Counted from the first letter of the stretch, positions 37,231 through 46,898 are shown. The stretch is DNA of 64,000 nt from Vreelandella jeotgali Hwa (GCF_000334215.1 NZ_AMQY01000023.1:124001-188000), one strand, 5' to 3'. Notes: generated by a model from the letters alone, not told the origin. Made by a program: numbers and translations.

Positions 37231-38157
37231 TCAGCTTGGCGTGCAGCGTAACATGGCATTTTGCCACTGCCGTCCGGCCGTTTGCAGGGTTGTGGCCAGC
37301 GCCTGGGTCGCCGGGCCTGCGGCATTGCGGTCGGCATGCACCAAAAACAGCTTTTCCTGGCGCTGGCCGCCTTCTACCAGCGGGAGCGGCTTTAGGCTGC
37401 CCGCCTCCAGCTCCCGACGAATATGCTCATACGGCAGCCAGGCAAACCCCAGCCCGTCGGTGGCAAACTGAATCGAGGTGCTGAGTTGGGACACGGTCCA
37501 GCGCTGCTCGGCGTCAAGCCAGCCCGCATCCTGGCGCCGCTTGAGCCCTGAGTCCCGCACCACAAACTGGCGATGCGCGCGCAGATCGTGATGGGTCAGC
37601 TCACGCTCAAGCTGATGCAGCGGATGCTCGGGGTGCGCTACCGCCAGAAACGACACGTCAAGCAGCGGCTGGCCGAGAAAACCGGGCGGAGGACGGTGGG
37701 TAATAACCAGATCCGCTTCCCCGTTAAGCAGGGCCTCCTGAGTGCCGGACAGCACCGACTCGATGAGCTGCACCCTTGACGCCCGGCTCTCGGGCACAAA
37801 GGCGGCCAACGCCTGGCTCAGCAGAGCGGTGGGAAAGATGGCTTCTACGGCCAGCCGAATTTCGGTTTCCCAGCCTTCGGCCAGGTTGCTGGCCAGATAC
37901 TCAAGGCTCAAGGCGTCATCGACCAGGGCGCGGGCCTGCCGCAGCAGCGTTTTGCCCGCCGGCGACAGCGTTGCCTTGCGCCCCTGCATGGTCAATACCT
38001 CCACCGGCAGCTGCTCCTGCATGCCTTTCAGCACATAGCTTATCGATGACGGGCTGCGGCTGAGCGCCTCGGCGGCCCTGGCGTAGCTGCCTTCATCCAC
38101 TACCGCCTGCAAGACGGCCCACTGCTCCAGGCTGATACGGGGAATTCTTTGGGTCAT
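37231..38157 (-). CDS. LysR-family transcriptional regulator (YhaJ-like)
   Basis: 308 residues: N-terminal winged HTH (LEQWAVLQAVVDEGSYARAAEAL, SPSSISYVLKGMQEQL, about 8-65), a linker with LAEGWETEIRLAVEAIFP, and a LysR substrate-binding domain. The AEGWE...VEA block recalls E. coli YhaJ, a quinone/aromatic-responsive activator located beside yqjG and yhaK. Here the divergent genes are wrbA, a yqjG homologue and a yhaK-like pirin, so the cluster is probably its regulon. A 10+10 bp dyad lies in the shared spacer. Confidence 0.85.
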   Translation of the reverse strand: MTQRIPRISLEQWAVLQAVVDEGSYARAAEALSRSPSSISYVLKGMQEQLPVEVLTMQGRKATLSPAGKTLLRQARALVDDALSLEYLASNLAEGWETEIRLAVEAIFPTALLSQALAAFVPESRASRVQLIESVLSGTQEALLNGEADLVITHRPPPGFLGQPLLDVSFLAVAHPEHPLHQLERELTHHDLRAHRQFVVRDSGLKRRQDAGWLDAEQRWTVSQLSTSIQFATDGLGFAWLPYEHIRRELEAGSLKPLPLVEGGQRQEKLFLVHADRNAAGPATQALATTLQTAGRQWQNAMLRCTPS

Positions 38158-38244
38158 GTCATCCTCTTGTAGCGATACACCCGGCCGGCGTTAGCCCCCG
38201 AGAACGGCCGAACGTTACGCGATCAATCTAATTATTCGTTCTTT

Positions 38245-38275
38245 TTGCGCTAAATAATGCCATTTTTTAGCGCAA
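38245..38275. promoter_or_regulatory. probable LysR operator, LysR/wrbA divergent spacer
   Basis: TTGCGCTAAA (38245-38254) and TTTAGCGCAA (38266-38275) form a perfect 10-bp inverted repeat with an 11-nt spacer. It contains the T-N11-A pattern of LysR sites. The right arm lies just upstream of, or on, a poor -35 for a TATTTT -10 at 38290, as expected for an activator-dependent wrbA promoter. Confidence 0.75.
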
Positions 38276-38339
38276 TAAAACAGGTAAGGTATTTTCTGTA
38301 AACCAAACAGCGGGGGATATTCCCCGGGAGGCAGCAACA

Positions 38340-38939
38340 ATGACCAGGGTACTGGTGCTTTATCATTCCATGTACGGCCACATCGAAACCATGGCGAACA
38401 CCGTCGCCGAAGGCGCGTGTCAGGTAGACGGCGTCGAGGTTACGGTCAAACGCGTTCCGGAAACCATGCCGGCTGACGTCTTTGAATCGGCCGGCGGCAA
38501 AACCGATCAGGAGGCCCCGGTCGCCTCACCAGCGGAGCTTGCCGAGTACGACGCGATTATCTTCGGTACGCCGACCCGCTTTGGCAACATGTCCGGCCAG
38601 ATGCGTACCTTCCTTGATCAGACCGGCGGCTTGTGGGCCAGCGGCGGTCTGGTGGGCAAGGCAGCCAGCGTATTTACCTCGACCGGCACCGGCGGCGGTG
38701 AAGAAACCACCATCGCCTCTACCTGGACCACACTTGCTCACCACGGCATGGTGATTGTGCCGATCGGCTACGCGACTTCCGAGCTTTTTGATATCTCCCA
38801 GGTGGGTGGGGGCACGCCTTACGGCGCCTCGACTATCGCTGCCGGCGACGGCTCGCGTCAGCCCGACGAGCGCGAGCTTACCATTGCCCGCTTCCAGGGC
38901 GAGCACGTAGCCAGGGTGGCGGCAAAGCTCAGCCGCTAA
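38340..38939 (+). CDS. wrbA: NAD(P)H:quinone oxidoreductase WrbA
   Basis: A 199-residue flavodoxin-like quinone reductase performing two-electron reduction with FMN. The N-terminal phosphate loop [14 protein letters not shown], the [21 protein letters not shown] segment and [13 protein letters not shown] are WrbA signatures. CGGGAGG precedes the ATG. First gene of wrbA-yqjG-pirin, divergent from the LysR gene. It protects against quinone redox cycling. Confidence 0.95.
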   Translation: MTRVLVLYHSMYGHIETMANTVAEGACQVDGVEVTVKRVPETMPADVFESAGGKTDQEAPVASPAELAEYDAIIFGTPTRFGNMSGQMRTFLDQTGGLWASGGLVGKAASVFTSTGTGGGEETTIASTWTTLAHHGMVIVPIGYATSELFDISQVGGGTPYGASTIAAGDGSRQPDERELTIARFQGEHVARVAAKLSR

Positions 38940-38950
38940 GCCCGACGGGC

Positions 38951-38975
38951 GGAGGGAGGGCTGCGCTCTCCCTCT
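38951..38975 (+). terminator. hairpin after wrbA (weak terminator candidate)
   Basis: ggagggaggg (38951-38960) pairs with ctctccctct (38966-38975), including wobble pairs, giving about a 10-bp stem with a 5-nt loop. Only CCTTC follows, so any termination would be partial. Confidence 0.35.
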
Positions 38976-39035
38976 CCTTCGCTGGCTCTGGCCTGATATC
39001 CCACGCAGCTGATTTTGCATACGGAGTGAATCATC

Positions 39036-39998
39036 ATGGGTCTTTTGATCAACGGCGAATGGCACGACCAGTGGTACGACACCAAAAAGCACGGCGGTGA
39101 GTTTGTGCGCGAATCCGCAAAGCTGCGCGACTGGGTGACCGCCGAGGCGGATCGTTTTCATCTTTACGTTTCGCTTGCCTGCCCCTGGGCGCACCGGTTG
39201 CTGATCATGCGCAAGCTGAAGGGCCTGGAAGGTCTGATCGGCGTCTCCCACACCAGCCCGCTGATGCGGGAAAACGGCTGGACGTATCACGTCGATGAAG
39301 GCTCCAGCGGCGATGCGGTCAACGGCGTTGCCTACCATCACCAGCTCTACACCCTGACCAGTCCGGACTACACCGGGCGGGTAACGGTGCCGGCATTGTG
39401 GGACAAAAGCGACGGGCGCATCGTCAACAACGAATCGGCAGAGCTTGTGCGCATGCTCAACGGGGCGTTTGACGAGCTTACCGGCAACCGGCTGGATTTC
39501 TACCCCGACGACCTGCGCGAAACCATCGATGCGGTCAACGCCGACGTTTACGATCACATCAACAACGGCGTGTATAAAGCCGGCTTTGCTACCGATCAGG
39601 GCGTATATGAAGATCACGTTATAGCGCTGTTTGAGGCGCTTGACCGCATGGAAGCACGGCTCGCCGAGCACCGTTATCTTGCCGGCGAATGGCTGACCGA
39701 GGCGGATATTCGCCTGTTTACCACGCTGATTCGCTTTGATGCCGTCTACCACGGGCATTTCAAGTGCAATCTGCGCCGGATTGAAGACTACCCCAACCTG
39801 TCGAACTACCTGCGCGAGCTGTACCAGTGGCCGGGGGTCAAGGAGACGGTCAACTTCGACCATATCCAGCGCCACTATTACATGAGCCACGACACCATCA
39901 ACCCCAACGGCATCGTGCCCAAGGGGCCGCTTCTTGATCTTGACCGCCCCCACGATCGCGATCGCCTGACCGGTCAGGGCGTGCGTGAAAAGGCATGA
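39036..39998 (+). CDS. yqjG: glutathionyl-hydroquinone reductase (YqjG/Xi-class GST)
   Basis: 320 residues. The catalytic motif SLACPWAHRLLI (Cys within CPWAHR) identifies the Xi-class enzymes that reduce glutathionyl-hydroquinones with GSH. VPALWDKSDGRIVNNESAELVRML is the glutathione-binding cis-Pro/Ser region, and the C-terminal helical domain has ADIRLFTTLIRFDAVY. The GGAG at 39021 precedes the start. Working with WrbA it would clear quinone adducts. Confidence 0.94.
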   Translation: MGLLINGEWHDQWYDTKKHGGEFVRESAKLRDWVTAEADRFHLYVSLACPWAHRLLIMRKLKGLEGLIGVSHTSPLMRENGWTYHVDEGSSGDAVNGVAYHHQLYTLTSPDYTGRVTVPALWDKSDGRIVNNESAELVRMLNGAFDELTGNRLDFYPDDLRETIDAVNADVYDHINNGVYKAGFATDQGVYEDHVIALFEALDRMEARLAEHRYLAGEWLTEADIRLFTTLIRFDAVYHGHFKCNLRRIEDYPNLSNYLRELYQWPGVKETVNFDHIQRHYYMSHDTINPNGIVPKGPLLDLDRPHDRDRLTGQGVREKA

Positions 39999-40038
39999 AA
40001 GCCAATAACCAGGCCAGTAGCCAAGAAAGGAGTGTCTC

Positions 40039-40728
40039 ATGCTGATCCGCGCCGGCAATGAACGTGGCTATGCTGATCACGGCTGGCTGCGCTCGCGCCA
40101 TACCTTTTCCTTTGCCAACTACTTCGACCCTGAACACATGGGCTTTCGCACGTTACGCGTGATCAACGAAGACCGTGTACAGGCAGGCCAAGGGTTTGGC
40201 ACCCACGGCCATGAAGAGATGGAAATCATTTCTTACGTGCTCGACGGCGAGATGGCCCACAAGGACAGCACGGGCAACGGCGCGGTGATGCGCCCGGGAG
40301 ATGTCCAGCGCATGTCGGCGGGCACCGGCGTTCTGCACAGCGAGTTCAACCACTCAAGCGAGCAGGAACTTCATTTTCTGCAGATATGGATCATGCCCGC
40401 GCGGCACGGCATTGCGCCCAACTACGAGCAAAAAGCCTTTCCGCCCGAGCAGCGGCAAGGCCAGTGGAGGCGGGTACTTTCCCCGGACGGGCGCAACGAC
40501 TCCGTGAGTATCAACCAGGACGTCAACCTCTATCTGGGCCGCTTTGCAGCCGGTGAACAAGCCGAGCTGCCCCCGGTGCGCCATGCCTGGCTGCATGTGG
40601 CCAAAGGAGAGGCGGTCATCAACGGCGAGAGGCTTGCCGCCGGCGATGCGGCCGCCTTCAGTCCCGGCGAGCCGATTGAGGTTGCCGGCCAGCGGGACGC
40701 CGAACTGCTGCTGTTTGATCTTGCCTGA
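40039..40728 (+). CDS. pirin family protein (YhaK-like)
   Basis: A 229-residue double-cupin protein: MLIRAGNERGYADHGWLRSRHTFSF is the typical YhaK/pirin start, GFGTHGHEEMEIISYVLDGE holds metal-binding His/Glu residues, and GTGVLHSEFNHS the second metal His region. Some relatives are quercetinases or redox sensors; activity here is unassigned. AAGGAG precedes the ATG, and the gene closes the quinone-stress cluster. Confidence 0.92.
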   Translation: MLIRAGNERGYADHGWLRSRHTFSFANYFDPEHMGFRTLRVINEDRVQAGQGFGTHGHEEMEIISYVLDGEMAHKDSTGNGAVMRPGDVQRMSAGTGVLHSEFNHSSEQELHFLQIWIMPARHGIAPNYEQKAFPPEQRQGQWRRVLSPDGRNDSVSINQDVNLYLGRFAAGEQAELPPVRHAWLHVAKGEAVINGERLAAGDAAAFSPGEPIEVAGQRDAELLLFDLA

Positions 40729-40929
40729 CCTGGTCTGAGCCGTCAGTTTCGCCTCTCTGAACGTTATTCGGCTTGGCCGTGGGCTGAGCCATCTACCTGA
40801 AAGGCAGTGCGCTGAGCAATACTGAAACAAACCCCGCTTTGTTCGAGTCGCGCGAATGCCCCGTTGTTGACGGCCGCCGGGTGATTCAGCATTTTTCGCC
40901 GCGGTCGGCCGAGGTGGGCGGCATTCCGA
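40729..40929. other. 201-bp spacer without a gene
   Basis: It separates the convergent pirin and DUF815 genes. I see no clear terminator or repeat. Confidence 0.4.
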
Positions 40930-41805
40930 TCAACCGGATGCTGCCGCGTGCAAACGCCGGGTGCCGACCCAGTGGTTGGCAAACTGCCAGGCCACGCGAC
41001 CGCTGCGCCCGCCGCGCAGGGTGGCGTAGCGCACGGCCTCGGCGCGGGCGGCGCTGTCCCAGTCCTGCGGTGAGCCCAGCTGCGATACCCACTGGGCACA
41101 GGCCTGGAGATAGACATCCTGCTGAAACGGATGGAACCCCAGCCAGAGGCCAAAACGGTCCGACAGCGAGATTTTTTCTTCCACGGCATCGCCGTGATGC
41201 AGCTCATCCCCAACCAGACGCGATGCCTGATTATCGTCCATGGATTCCGGCAGCAGATGGCGGCGGTTGGACGTGGCGTACAGCAGCACGTTATCCGGCG
41301 GGCCGGTGAGCGCGCCGTCGAGTACGCTCTTGAGCGCCTTGTAGGCATCGTCGTGGCCCTCGAACGACAGGTCGTCGCAATACACCACAAAGCGCTGCGG
41401 CAGATAGCGCAACTCTTCCACCAGCGCCGGCAGCCGGCTCAGGTCGTGGCGGTCAATCTGGATCATGCGCAGCCCCTCGGGAGCCAGCGAGTTGAGCAGC
41501 GCGCGCACCAGCGATGACTTGCCGCTGCCCCGAGCGCCCCACATCAGCGCATGGTTGGCCGGCAGACCCTGGAGAAACGCCCGGGTGTTATCCAGCAGCG
41601 CGAGCTTCTGGCGCTCGATCCCCAGCAGGTCGTCCAGCGCCACACCGTCGCGCACGGGCACCGGCACCAGCTGCCCGCCCAGCGGATGACGCTGCCACAG
41701 AGCGGCAACATGGGTCGTCCAGTCAACCTGCTCCGGCGCGGGCGGCAGCCAGTGTTCCACGCGTTCCAGCAGCTGCATCAATCGCTGCGTCAACTCGGCA
41801 TCCAT
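40930..41805 (-). CDS. DUF815 AAA-type ATPase
   Basis: A 291-residue predicted ATPase. The Walker A is WGARGSGKSSL, Walker B is VVYCDDLSFEG and a sensor Asn/Ser is in LLYATSNRRHLLPE, all typical of DUF815 proteins (DnaA/AAA+-like). Function unknown. ATG 41805 is chosen for GGAGG eight bases upstream. The first 80 residues contain the acidic WLPP...DWTTHVAALW segment shared by family members. Confidence 0.85.
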   Translation of the reverse strand: MDAELTQRLMQLLERVEHWLPPAPEQVDWTTHVAALWQRHPLGGQLVPVPVRDGVALDDLLGIERQKLALLDNTRAFLQGLPANHALMWGARGSGKSSLVRALLNSLAPEGLRMIQIDRHDLSRLPALVEELRYLPQRFVVYCDDLSFEGHDDAYKALKSVLDGALTGPPDNVLLYATSNRRHLLPESMDDNQASRLVGDELHHGDAVEEKISLSDRFGLWLGFHPFQQDVYLQACAQWVSQLGSPQDWDSAARAEAVRYATLRGGRSGRVAWQFANHWVGTRRLHAAASG

Positions 41806-41844
41806 CGAAATTCCTCCGTTGTGATTTATACTCGCCATGTCTTT

Positions 41845-41922
41845 AAAGGCTGCCCTTAAGGACTGTATTCAAGGGCCATGTTCAAGGGCCGTGCTGAAGC
41901 GCTATGCTCAACGCCGGTGATC
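41845..41922. repeat. 13-bp tandem array, 6 units, upstream of the M48 gene
   Basis: Exactly 13-bp units in register: aaaggctgccctt, aaggactgtattc, aagggccatgttc, aagggccgtgctg, aagcgctatgctc, aacgccggtgatc. It lies between the divergent DUF815 and M48 genes. All units keep the initial AA and mostly a tg-tc ending. Confidence 0.85.
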
Positions 41923-41961
41923 CCGCCGACCTGTCGCCGACTTATCAACCAGGAGACGCTT

Positions 41962-42789
41962 ATGCGAAACGTCCGCTCCCTTGCCGTGACCGCTCTAAGT
42001 ACCACGCTCATGGGTACCATGATGATAACGGCGCTTGCCGGCTGCGCCACCTCGCCTACCGGGCGCTCGCAGCTGCTGCTGATGTCGGATGACGAGCTCA
42101 ACCAAATGGGCGACAAGGCGTTTGACCAATACCAGCAGGAGCTTCCTGCCGCCGACGAAAACAGCCAACGCTACGTGCAGTGCGTGGCCCGTTCCATCGT
42201 CAACGAGCTGCCCGCCGAGCAGCGCCGGCAAAGCTGGGAAGTGGAAGTCTTCAAGGCGGACGAACCCAACGCCTTTGCCCTGCCCGGTGGCTACATCGGC
42301 GTCAACAGCGGCATGCTCGACGTCGCCGACAACCCGGCCCAGCTGGCCACGGTGCTGGGGCACGAAGTCGGCCACGTACTCGCCAACCACGCCAACGAAC
42401 GCGCCTCGACCGAAAGCGCGACCCAGCTGGGGCTCTCGGCGCTGTCGAGTGCGGCCGGGGTGGAATCCGCCGGCGGCGAGCAGCTGATGGGCCTGCTGGG
42501 CATGGGCGCGCAGTACGGCATTCTGCTGCCGTTTTCGCGGCGCCATGAAAGCGAGGCCGACCGCATCGGCCTGCAGCTCATGGCCGGCGCCGGTTTTGAC
42601 CCGCGCGAAAGCGTGAATCTCTGGCAGAACATGCAGCGCGCCGGCGGTGGCGGCCCGCCCGAATGGATGTCGACTCACCCCAGCGAAGGCCACCGCATCA
42701 GCGGACTCCAGGCCGATATGCCCCGGGCGCTGGACGCCTATGAAAACGCCCGCAATCGCGGACACACGCCGGACTGCCCGCGCCCCTGA
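41962..42789 (+). CDS. M48-family metallopeptidase, lipoprotein (LoiP/BepA-like)
   Basis: 275 residues. Signal peptide with lipobox ALAGC (Cys near residue 26), zinc site HEVGH (about 136-140) with the third ligand Glu in HESEADRIGL, and ALPGGYIGVNSGM before it, as in LoiP and related outer-membrane M48 proteases acting in envelope quality control. No TPR tail, so it is not full-length BepA. The start at 41962 has AGGAG upstream. Confidence 0.9.
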   Translation: MRNVRSLAVTALSTTLMGTMMITALAGCATSPTGRSQLLLMSDDELNQMGDKAFDQYQQELPAADENSQRYVQCVARSIVNELPAEQRRQSWEVEVFKADEPNAFALPGGYIGVNSGMLDVADNPAQLATVLGHEVGHVLANHANERASTESATQLGLSALSSAAGVESAGGEQLMGLLGMGAQYGILLPFSRRHESEADRIGLQLMAGAGFDPRESVNLWQNMQRAGGGGPPEWMSTHPSEGHRISGLQADMPRALDAYENARNRGHTPDCPRP

Positions 42790-42830
42790 CGCTGCCGGCC
42801 CCACCCGCTTCTGCTTAACCGAGGAATGTG

Positions 42831-43091
42831 ATGATACGTCTGGGATTGCTGTTACTGATTCTGCCGCCGCTGCTGATGCTCGGCCTGTACTTCTGGGAGC
42901 TGGGAGACGTGCGCGCCTGCCAGCTCGACGGCGGCCACTGGGACTACGTCGCCGGCGTCTGCCGCGAGTCGGCCCAGGAATTTGCGCCCTGGATCGAACG
43001 CGCGCCCTTTCTGGTCAACGGCGGCCTGATGGCCTCGGTGATCGGCCTGCTGATGTGCATGGTCGGCCTGGCGCAGCGGCGCCAGGGGTAA
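42831..43091 (+). CDS. small two-helix membrane protein, unknown function
   Basis: 86 residues. Membrane segments at about 4-22 (LGLLLLILPPLLMLGLYFW) and 61-80 (LVNGGLMASVIGLLMCMVGL). A periplasmic loop of about 38 residues with two cysteines (RACQLDGGHWDYVAGVCRES) could form a disulfide. GAGGA lies five bases upstream of ATG 42831. I do not recognise a family. It follows the M48 protease by 41 bases on the same strand and is probably co-transcribed. Confidence 0.75.
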   Translation: MIRLGLLLLILPPLLMLGLYFWELGDVRACQLDGGHWDYVAGVCRESAQEFAPWIERAPFLVNGGLMASVIGLLMCMVGLAQRRQG

Positions 43092-43100
43092 CGCCACGCT

Positions 43101-43922
43101 TCAGCCGTCGGCCAGCGCCTGGCGCAGCGAGGCGCGCACGGCGGTTGTGTCCGGGCGCACGCTGCGCCAGAGAAAGAACGACTCGGCCGCCTGCTCCACC
43201 AGCATACCCAGCCCGTCGATAGTGCGTGCGCCACGAGCCTCGGCCCAGCGCAGAAACACCGTGGGCTCGGCGCCGTACATCATGTCGTAGGCGCTGGCGC
43301 CAGCGGCAAACAGGCCGTCGGGCAGCGGCGGCATATCGCCGGAAAGGCTGGCGCTGGAGCCATTGATCACCACGTCAAAGGCGCCGTCAATATCCTCAAG
43401 GCCGCCGCCGCTGACCTGTCCGGCATCGGCGAACGCCTCGGCCAGCGCGACGGCCTTGGCTGCAGTGCGGTTGGCGATCATCAGCTCCCGGGGGCTCTCG
43501 GCCAGAAGCGGGGCCAACACCCCGCGTACCGCTCCGCCGGCGCCGACCATCAACACACGCTTGCCTTTCAACGTGACTTCGTGATGCGCGAGATCACGCG
43601 CCAGCCCGATGCCGTCGGTATTGTCGCCGTAGGTGCGCCCGTTGCCGCCCATAATCAGCGTGTTCACCGCGCCGGCCCGCTGCGCGCGATGGCTGAGGGT
43701 ATCGCTCAGCGCAAAAGCGTCACCCTTGAACGGCACGGTGACATTGGCGCCGCGCCCGCCGTCTTGCACAAAGCGCTGCCAGGCGCCGGCAAAATCGTCT
43801 TCGGGCGCCTCGACCGTGGTATAGCGCAACGACTGGCCGGTCTGGTCGGCAAAGGCCGCGTGAATCTGCGGCGACTTCGAATGGGCTACCGGATTGCCGA
43901 ATACGGCATAGCGATCAGCCAT
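43101..43922 (-). CDS. aroE: shikimate 5-dehydrogenase AroE
   Basis: AroE reduces 3-dehydroshikimate with NADPH in the shikimate pathway. 273 residues: N-terminal YAVFGNPVAHSKSPQIHAAFA (shikimate-binding Ser pair), catalytic Lys/Asp in NVTVPFKGDAF and GDNTDGIGL, the NADPH loop VGAGGAVRGV and NRT, and C-terminal DMMYGAEPTVFL. ATG 43922 matches the family start; the frame extends nine codons upstream. hemF precedes it with four bases between. Confidence 0.95.
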   Translation of the reverse strand: MADRYAVFGNPVAHSKSPQIHAAFADQTGQSLRYTTVEAPEDDFAGAWQRFVQDGGRGANVTVPFKGDAFALSDTLSHRAQRAGAVNTLIMGGNGRTYGDNTDGIGLARDLAHHEVTLKGKRVLMVGAGGAVRGVLAPLLAESPRELMIANRTAAKAVALAEAFADAGQVSGGGLEDIDGAFDVVINGSSASLSGDMPPLPDGLFAAGASAYDMMYGAEPTVFLRWAEARGARTIDGLGMLVEQAAESFFLWRSVRPDTTAVRASLRQALADG

Positions 43923-43926
43923 GAGA

Positions 43927-44880
<954 letters not shown>

Positions 44881-44923
44881 CTAAAACGGAGGATGGAAAG
44901 CCGGGGTTAACAGGTCGGCCGGG

Positions 44924-45505
44924 TCAGTCACGCAGCACACGGCCGCTGGCCAGATCCCGGATGCTGGAAGGGCGCTCGTGCCCGCCCAGCTCGCCGGCGA
45001 GTACCACTGCCGGCTCGTCCCGCTGATCGGTGGCGAACAGGGCGCCGGCTTCGGCAGCGCTCATGGCCGGCGGCTCGCCGGCGCGATTGGCCGAGGTAGA
45101 CACCAGCGGCCCGCCGAACGCTCTGCACAGCGCCTGCATCCCCGGGTGATCGGTTACCCGCAGGGCGACGGTCGCGTGGTCACCGCGCACCAGCGCATGA
45201 GCCGTGCCGTTATCCGGCACCAGCCAGGTCACCGGCCCCGGCCAGCTGGCCAGCAGGGGCGCGTACAGCCGGTAGTCGAGCCCCGCCAGCCAGGCCGTCA
45301 GCTGGTCGATATCGGCGGCCACCACGATCAACCCCTTGGCCGGCGCTCGGGTCTTCATGCGCAGCAGGCGGGTCAGTGCCGACGGGTTGTGCGGATTGCA
45401 GCTGAGCCCCCAGACAGCTTCGGTCGGGCAGGCAATAACATCGCCGTCGCGCAGCGCGGTCACGGCGTTTTCCAGCGTAGCGGTCCCGGGGATAACCGTC
45501 GGCAT
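44924..45505 (-). CDS. tsaC: threonylcarbamoyl-AMP synthase TsaC
   Basis: TsaC (YrdC/Sua5 domain) makes threonylcarbamoyl-AMP for t6A37 in ANN-decoding tRNAs. 193 residues. The basic nucleotide cleft is formed by CPTEAVWGLSCNP, RLLRMKTRAPAKGLIVV, WPGPVTWLVPD and PLVSTSANRAGEPPA. The start at 45505 has AAGGAG six bases upstream; the frame is open 16 codons earlier. Short form, without the Sua5 C-terminal domain. Confidence 0.95.
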   Translation of the reverse strand: MPTVIPGTATLENAVTALRDGDVIACPTEAVWGLSCNPHNPSALTRLLRMKTRAPAKGLIVVAADIDQLTAWLAGLDYRLYAPLLASWPGPVTWLVPDNGTAHALVRGDHATVALRVTDHPGMQALCRAFGGPLVSTSANRAGEPPAMSAAEAGALFATDQRDEPAVVLAGELGGHERPSSIRDLASGRVLRD

Positions 45506-45617
45506 GAGGAGCTCCTTCGCGGCAGTAGCCAGACACCCGTCGCCGAGCGCCAATAGCAGGCGGCGATCGCGGGCGAGGATTATCGTATCACAGCCGCAGG
45601 GGCCATCGGCACGCGCG

Positions 45618-46727
45618 TCAGCGGCGTACCCAGCCGCCCGGCTGCTGACCGACCAGACCTTCCAGCTCGAGCATCAGCAAGCGCTGCTGAACGTCTCCTA
45701 CCGTCATTTCGGCCTGCTCGACCAGCACATCCAGCGGCGTGGGCGTGGCACCGAGAGCGCCCAGCAGCGGGTCCGACGGCGGCACCGGCGATGGGGGTTC
45801 CGGCGGCGCTGACGGGGGACTGACGGCCCCTGCCCGACAGGCAGCGTAGTGGTCGCCCCAGTGGGCCAGCTCGTCGACAATATCGTCGGCAGTGCATGCC
45901 AGACTGGCCCCGGTGCGCAGCAGCTGCAGCGACCCGCGCGCCTGGGCGTTGTGCAGCGAGGCCGGCAGGGCAAACAGCTCGCGCCCCTGCTCAAGCGTCA
46001 GGCGGGCGCTCACCAACGAGCCGCTCTTTTCGGCCGCCTCGACCACCAGGGTGCCCAGCCCCAGGCCGGTCACCAGGCGGTTGCGGCGCGGGAAAAACGC
46101 CGGATGGGCCCGGGTGCCCGGCGGGTGTTCGGCGAGCAGCAGCCCGCCGGGGGCTGTGGCCAGCTGCTGGTAAAGCTCGCGGTGGCGGGCGGGGTAAATC
46201 ACGTCGATACCGGTCGCCAGCACGGCAATGCTGGGGCCGCCGGCATCCAGCGCGGCACGCTGGGCCTCGGCGTCAATGCCCAGCGCCATGCCGCTGGTCA
46301 CGCAAAAACCGCGCTGCGCCAGTTCCCGGGCAAAGGTACGGGCATTGGCGGCTCCTTCGGCCGTGGGCCGGCGGCTGCCGACCATGGCGATGCCGGCCGG
46401 GTGCAGCGCGCTCAGGTCACCCTGCGCCCAGAGTATCGCCGGCGGGTCGGCAATCTCTTGCAGAAGCGCGGGAAAGGCCGGATGGTCGGGATGCAGCAGG
46501 GTGCGCTCCGGCGCCGCCTCTTCCCAGGCCAGACTCTCTTCGATGGCAGGCGTCAGCGGGCTTTTCGCCGGGTGCTCCAGCCACAGCCGTAGCGCCGCAG
46601 CGGCGTTGCGAGGCAACAGCGCCAGCCAGTCGTCGGGCCAGGTCGGCGCCTGTGCCATTACTGCGGCCAGTCGCTGGGGGCCCAGCCCCGGCAGCGCAAA
46701 AACGGCCAACCATTCCCTGGCGTTCAC
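45618..46727 (-). CDS. dprA: DNA processing protein DprA
   Basis: DprA loads RecA on incoming single-stranded DNA during natural transformation. 369 residues: N-terminal SAM-like region, the Rossmann-like core with AMVGSRRPTAEG, VTSGMALGIDAEAQRAAL, VIYPARHRELYQQL, FPRRNRLVTGLGLGTLVVEA and GSLVSARLTLEQGRELFALP, and a C-terminal winged helix (PLDVLVEQAEMTVGDVQQRLLMLELEGLV). A Pro-rich linker (PPSAPPEPPSPVPPSDP) joins the last two. Presence of dprA alone does not prove competence. Confidence 0.94.
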   Translation of the reverse strand: MNAREWLAVFALPGLGPQRLAAVMAQAPTWPDDWLALLPRNAAAALRLWLEHPAKSPLTPAIEESLAWEEAAPERTLLHPDHPAFPALLQEIADPPAILWAQGDLSALHPAGIAMVGSRRPTAEGAANARTFARELAQRGFCVTSGMALGIDAEAQRAALDAGGPSIAVLATGIDVIYPARHRELYQQLATAPGGLLLAEHPPGTRAHPAFFPRRNRLVTGLGLGTLVVEAAEKSGSLVSARLTLEQGRELFALPASLHNAQARGSLQLLRTGASLACTADDIVDELAHWGDHYAACRAGAVSPPSAPPEPPSPVPPSDPLLGALGATPTPLDVLVEQAEMTVGDVQQRLLMLELEGLVGQQPGGWVRR

Positions 46728-46739
46728 TTTTTCATTCCC

Positions 46740-46862
46740 TGCATTCTATTAGCATACTCTCAACATACTCCCTGAATACTCCCAGCATACTCCCCGCTCA
46801 GTCCCTGAGCCCATTCCTTGAGCCCATTCCTTGAGCCTATTCCTCGAGTCCACTCCTTGAGC
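46740..46862. repeat. 11-13-bp tandem array, about 9-10 units, between dprA and the LysM gene
   Basis: Two sub-arrays join: units like catactccctgaa, tactcccag and catactccccgct, then near-identical 13-mers cccattccttgag (twice), cctattcctcgag and tccactccttgag. The repeat lies in the dprA leader (minus strand) and 3' of nothing else, since the LysM gene ends at 46899. Confidence 0.85.
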
Positions 46863-46898
46863 TCATGACCCTGCCCAATTCTCGAAGAGCCGTCATGT

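Noticed and set aside
38526-40058. A 510-codon minus-strand frame opposite wrbA and yqjG
   Set aside because: Mirror frame of two clear genes with low-complexity composition and no domain signature.
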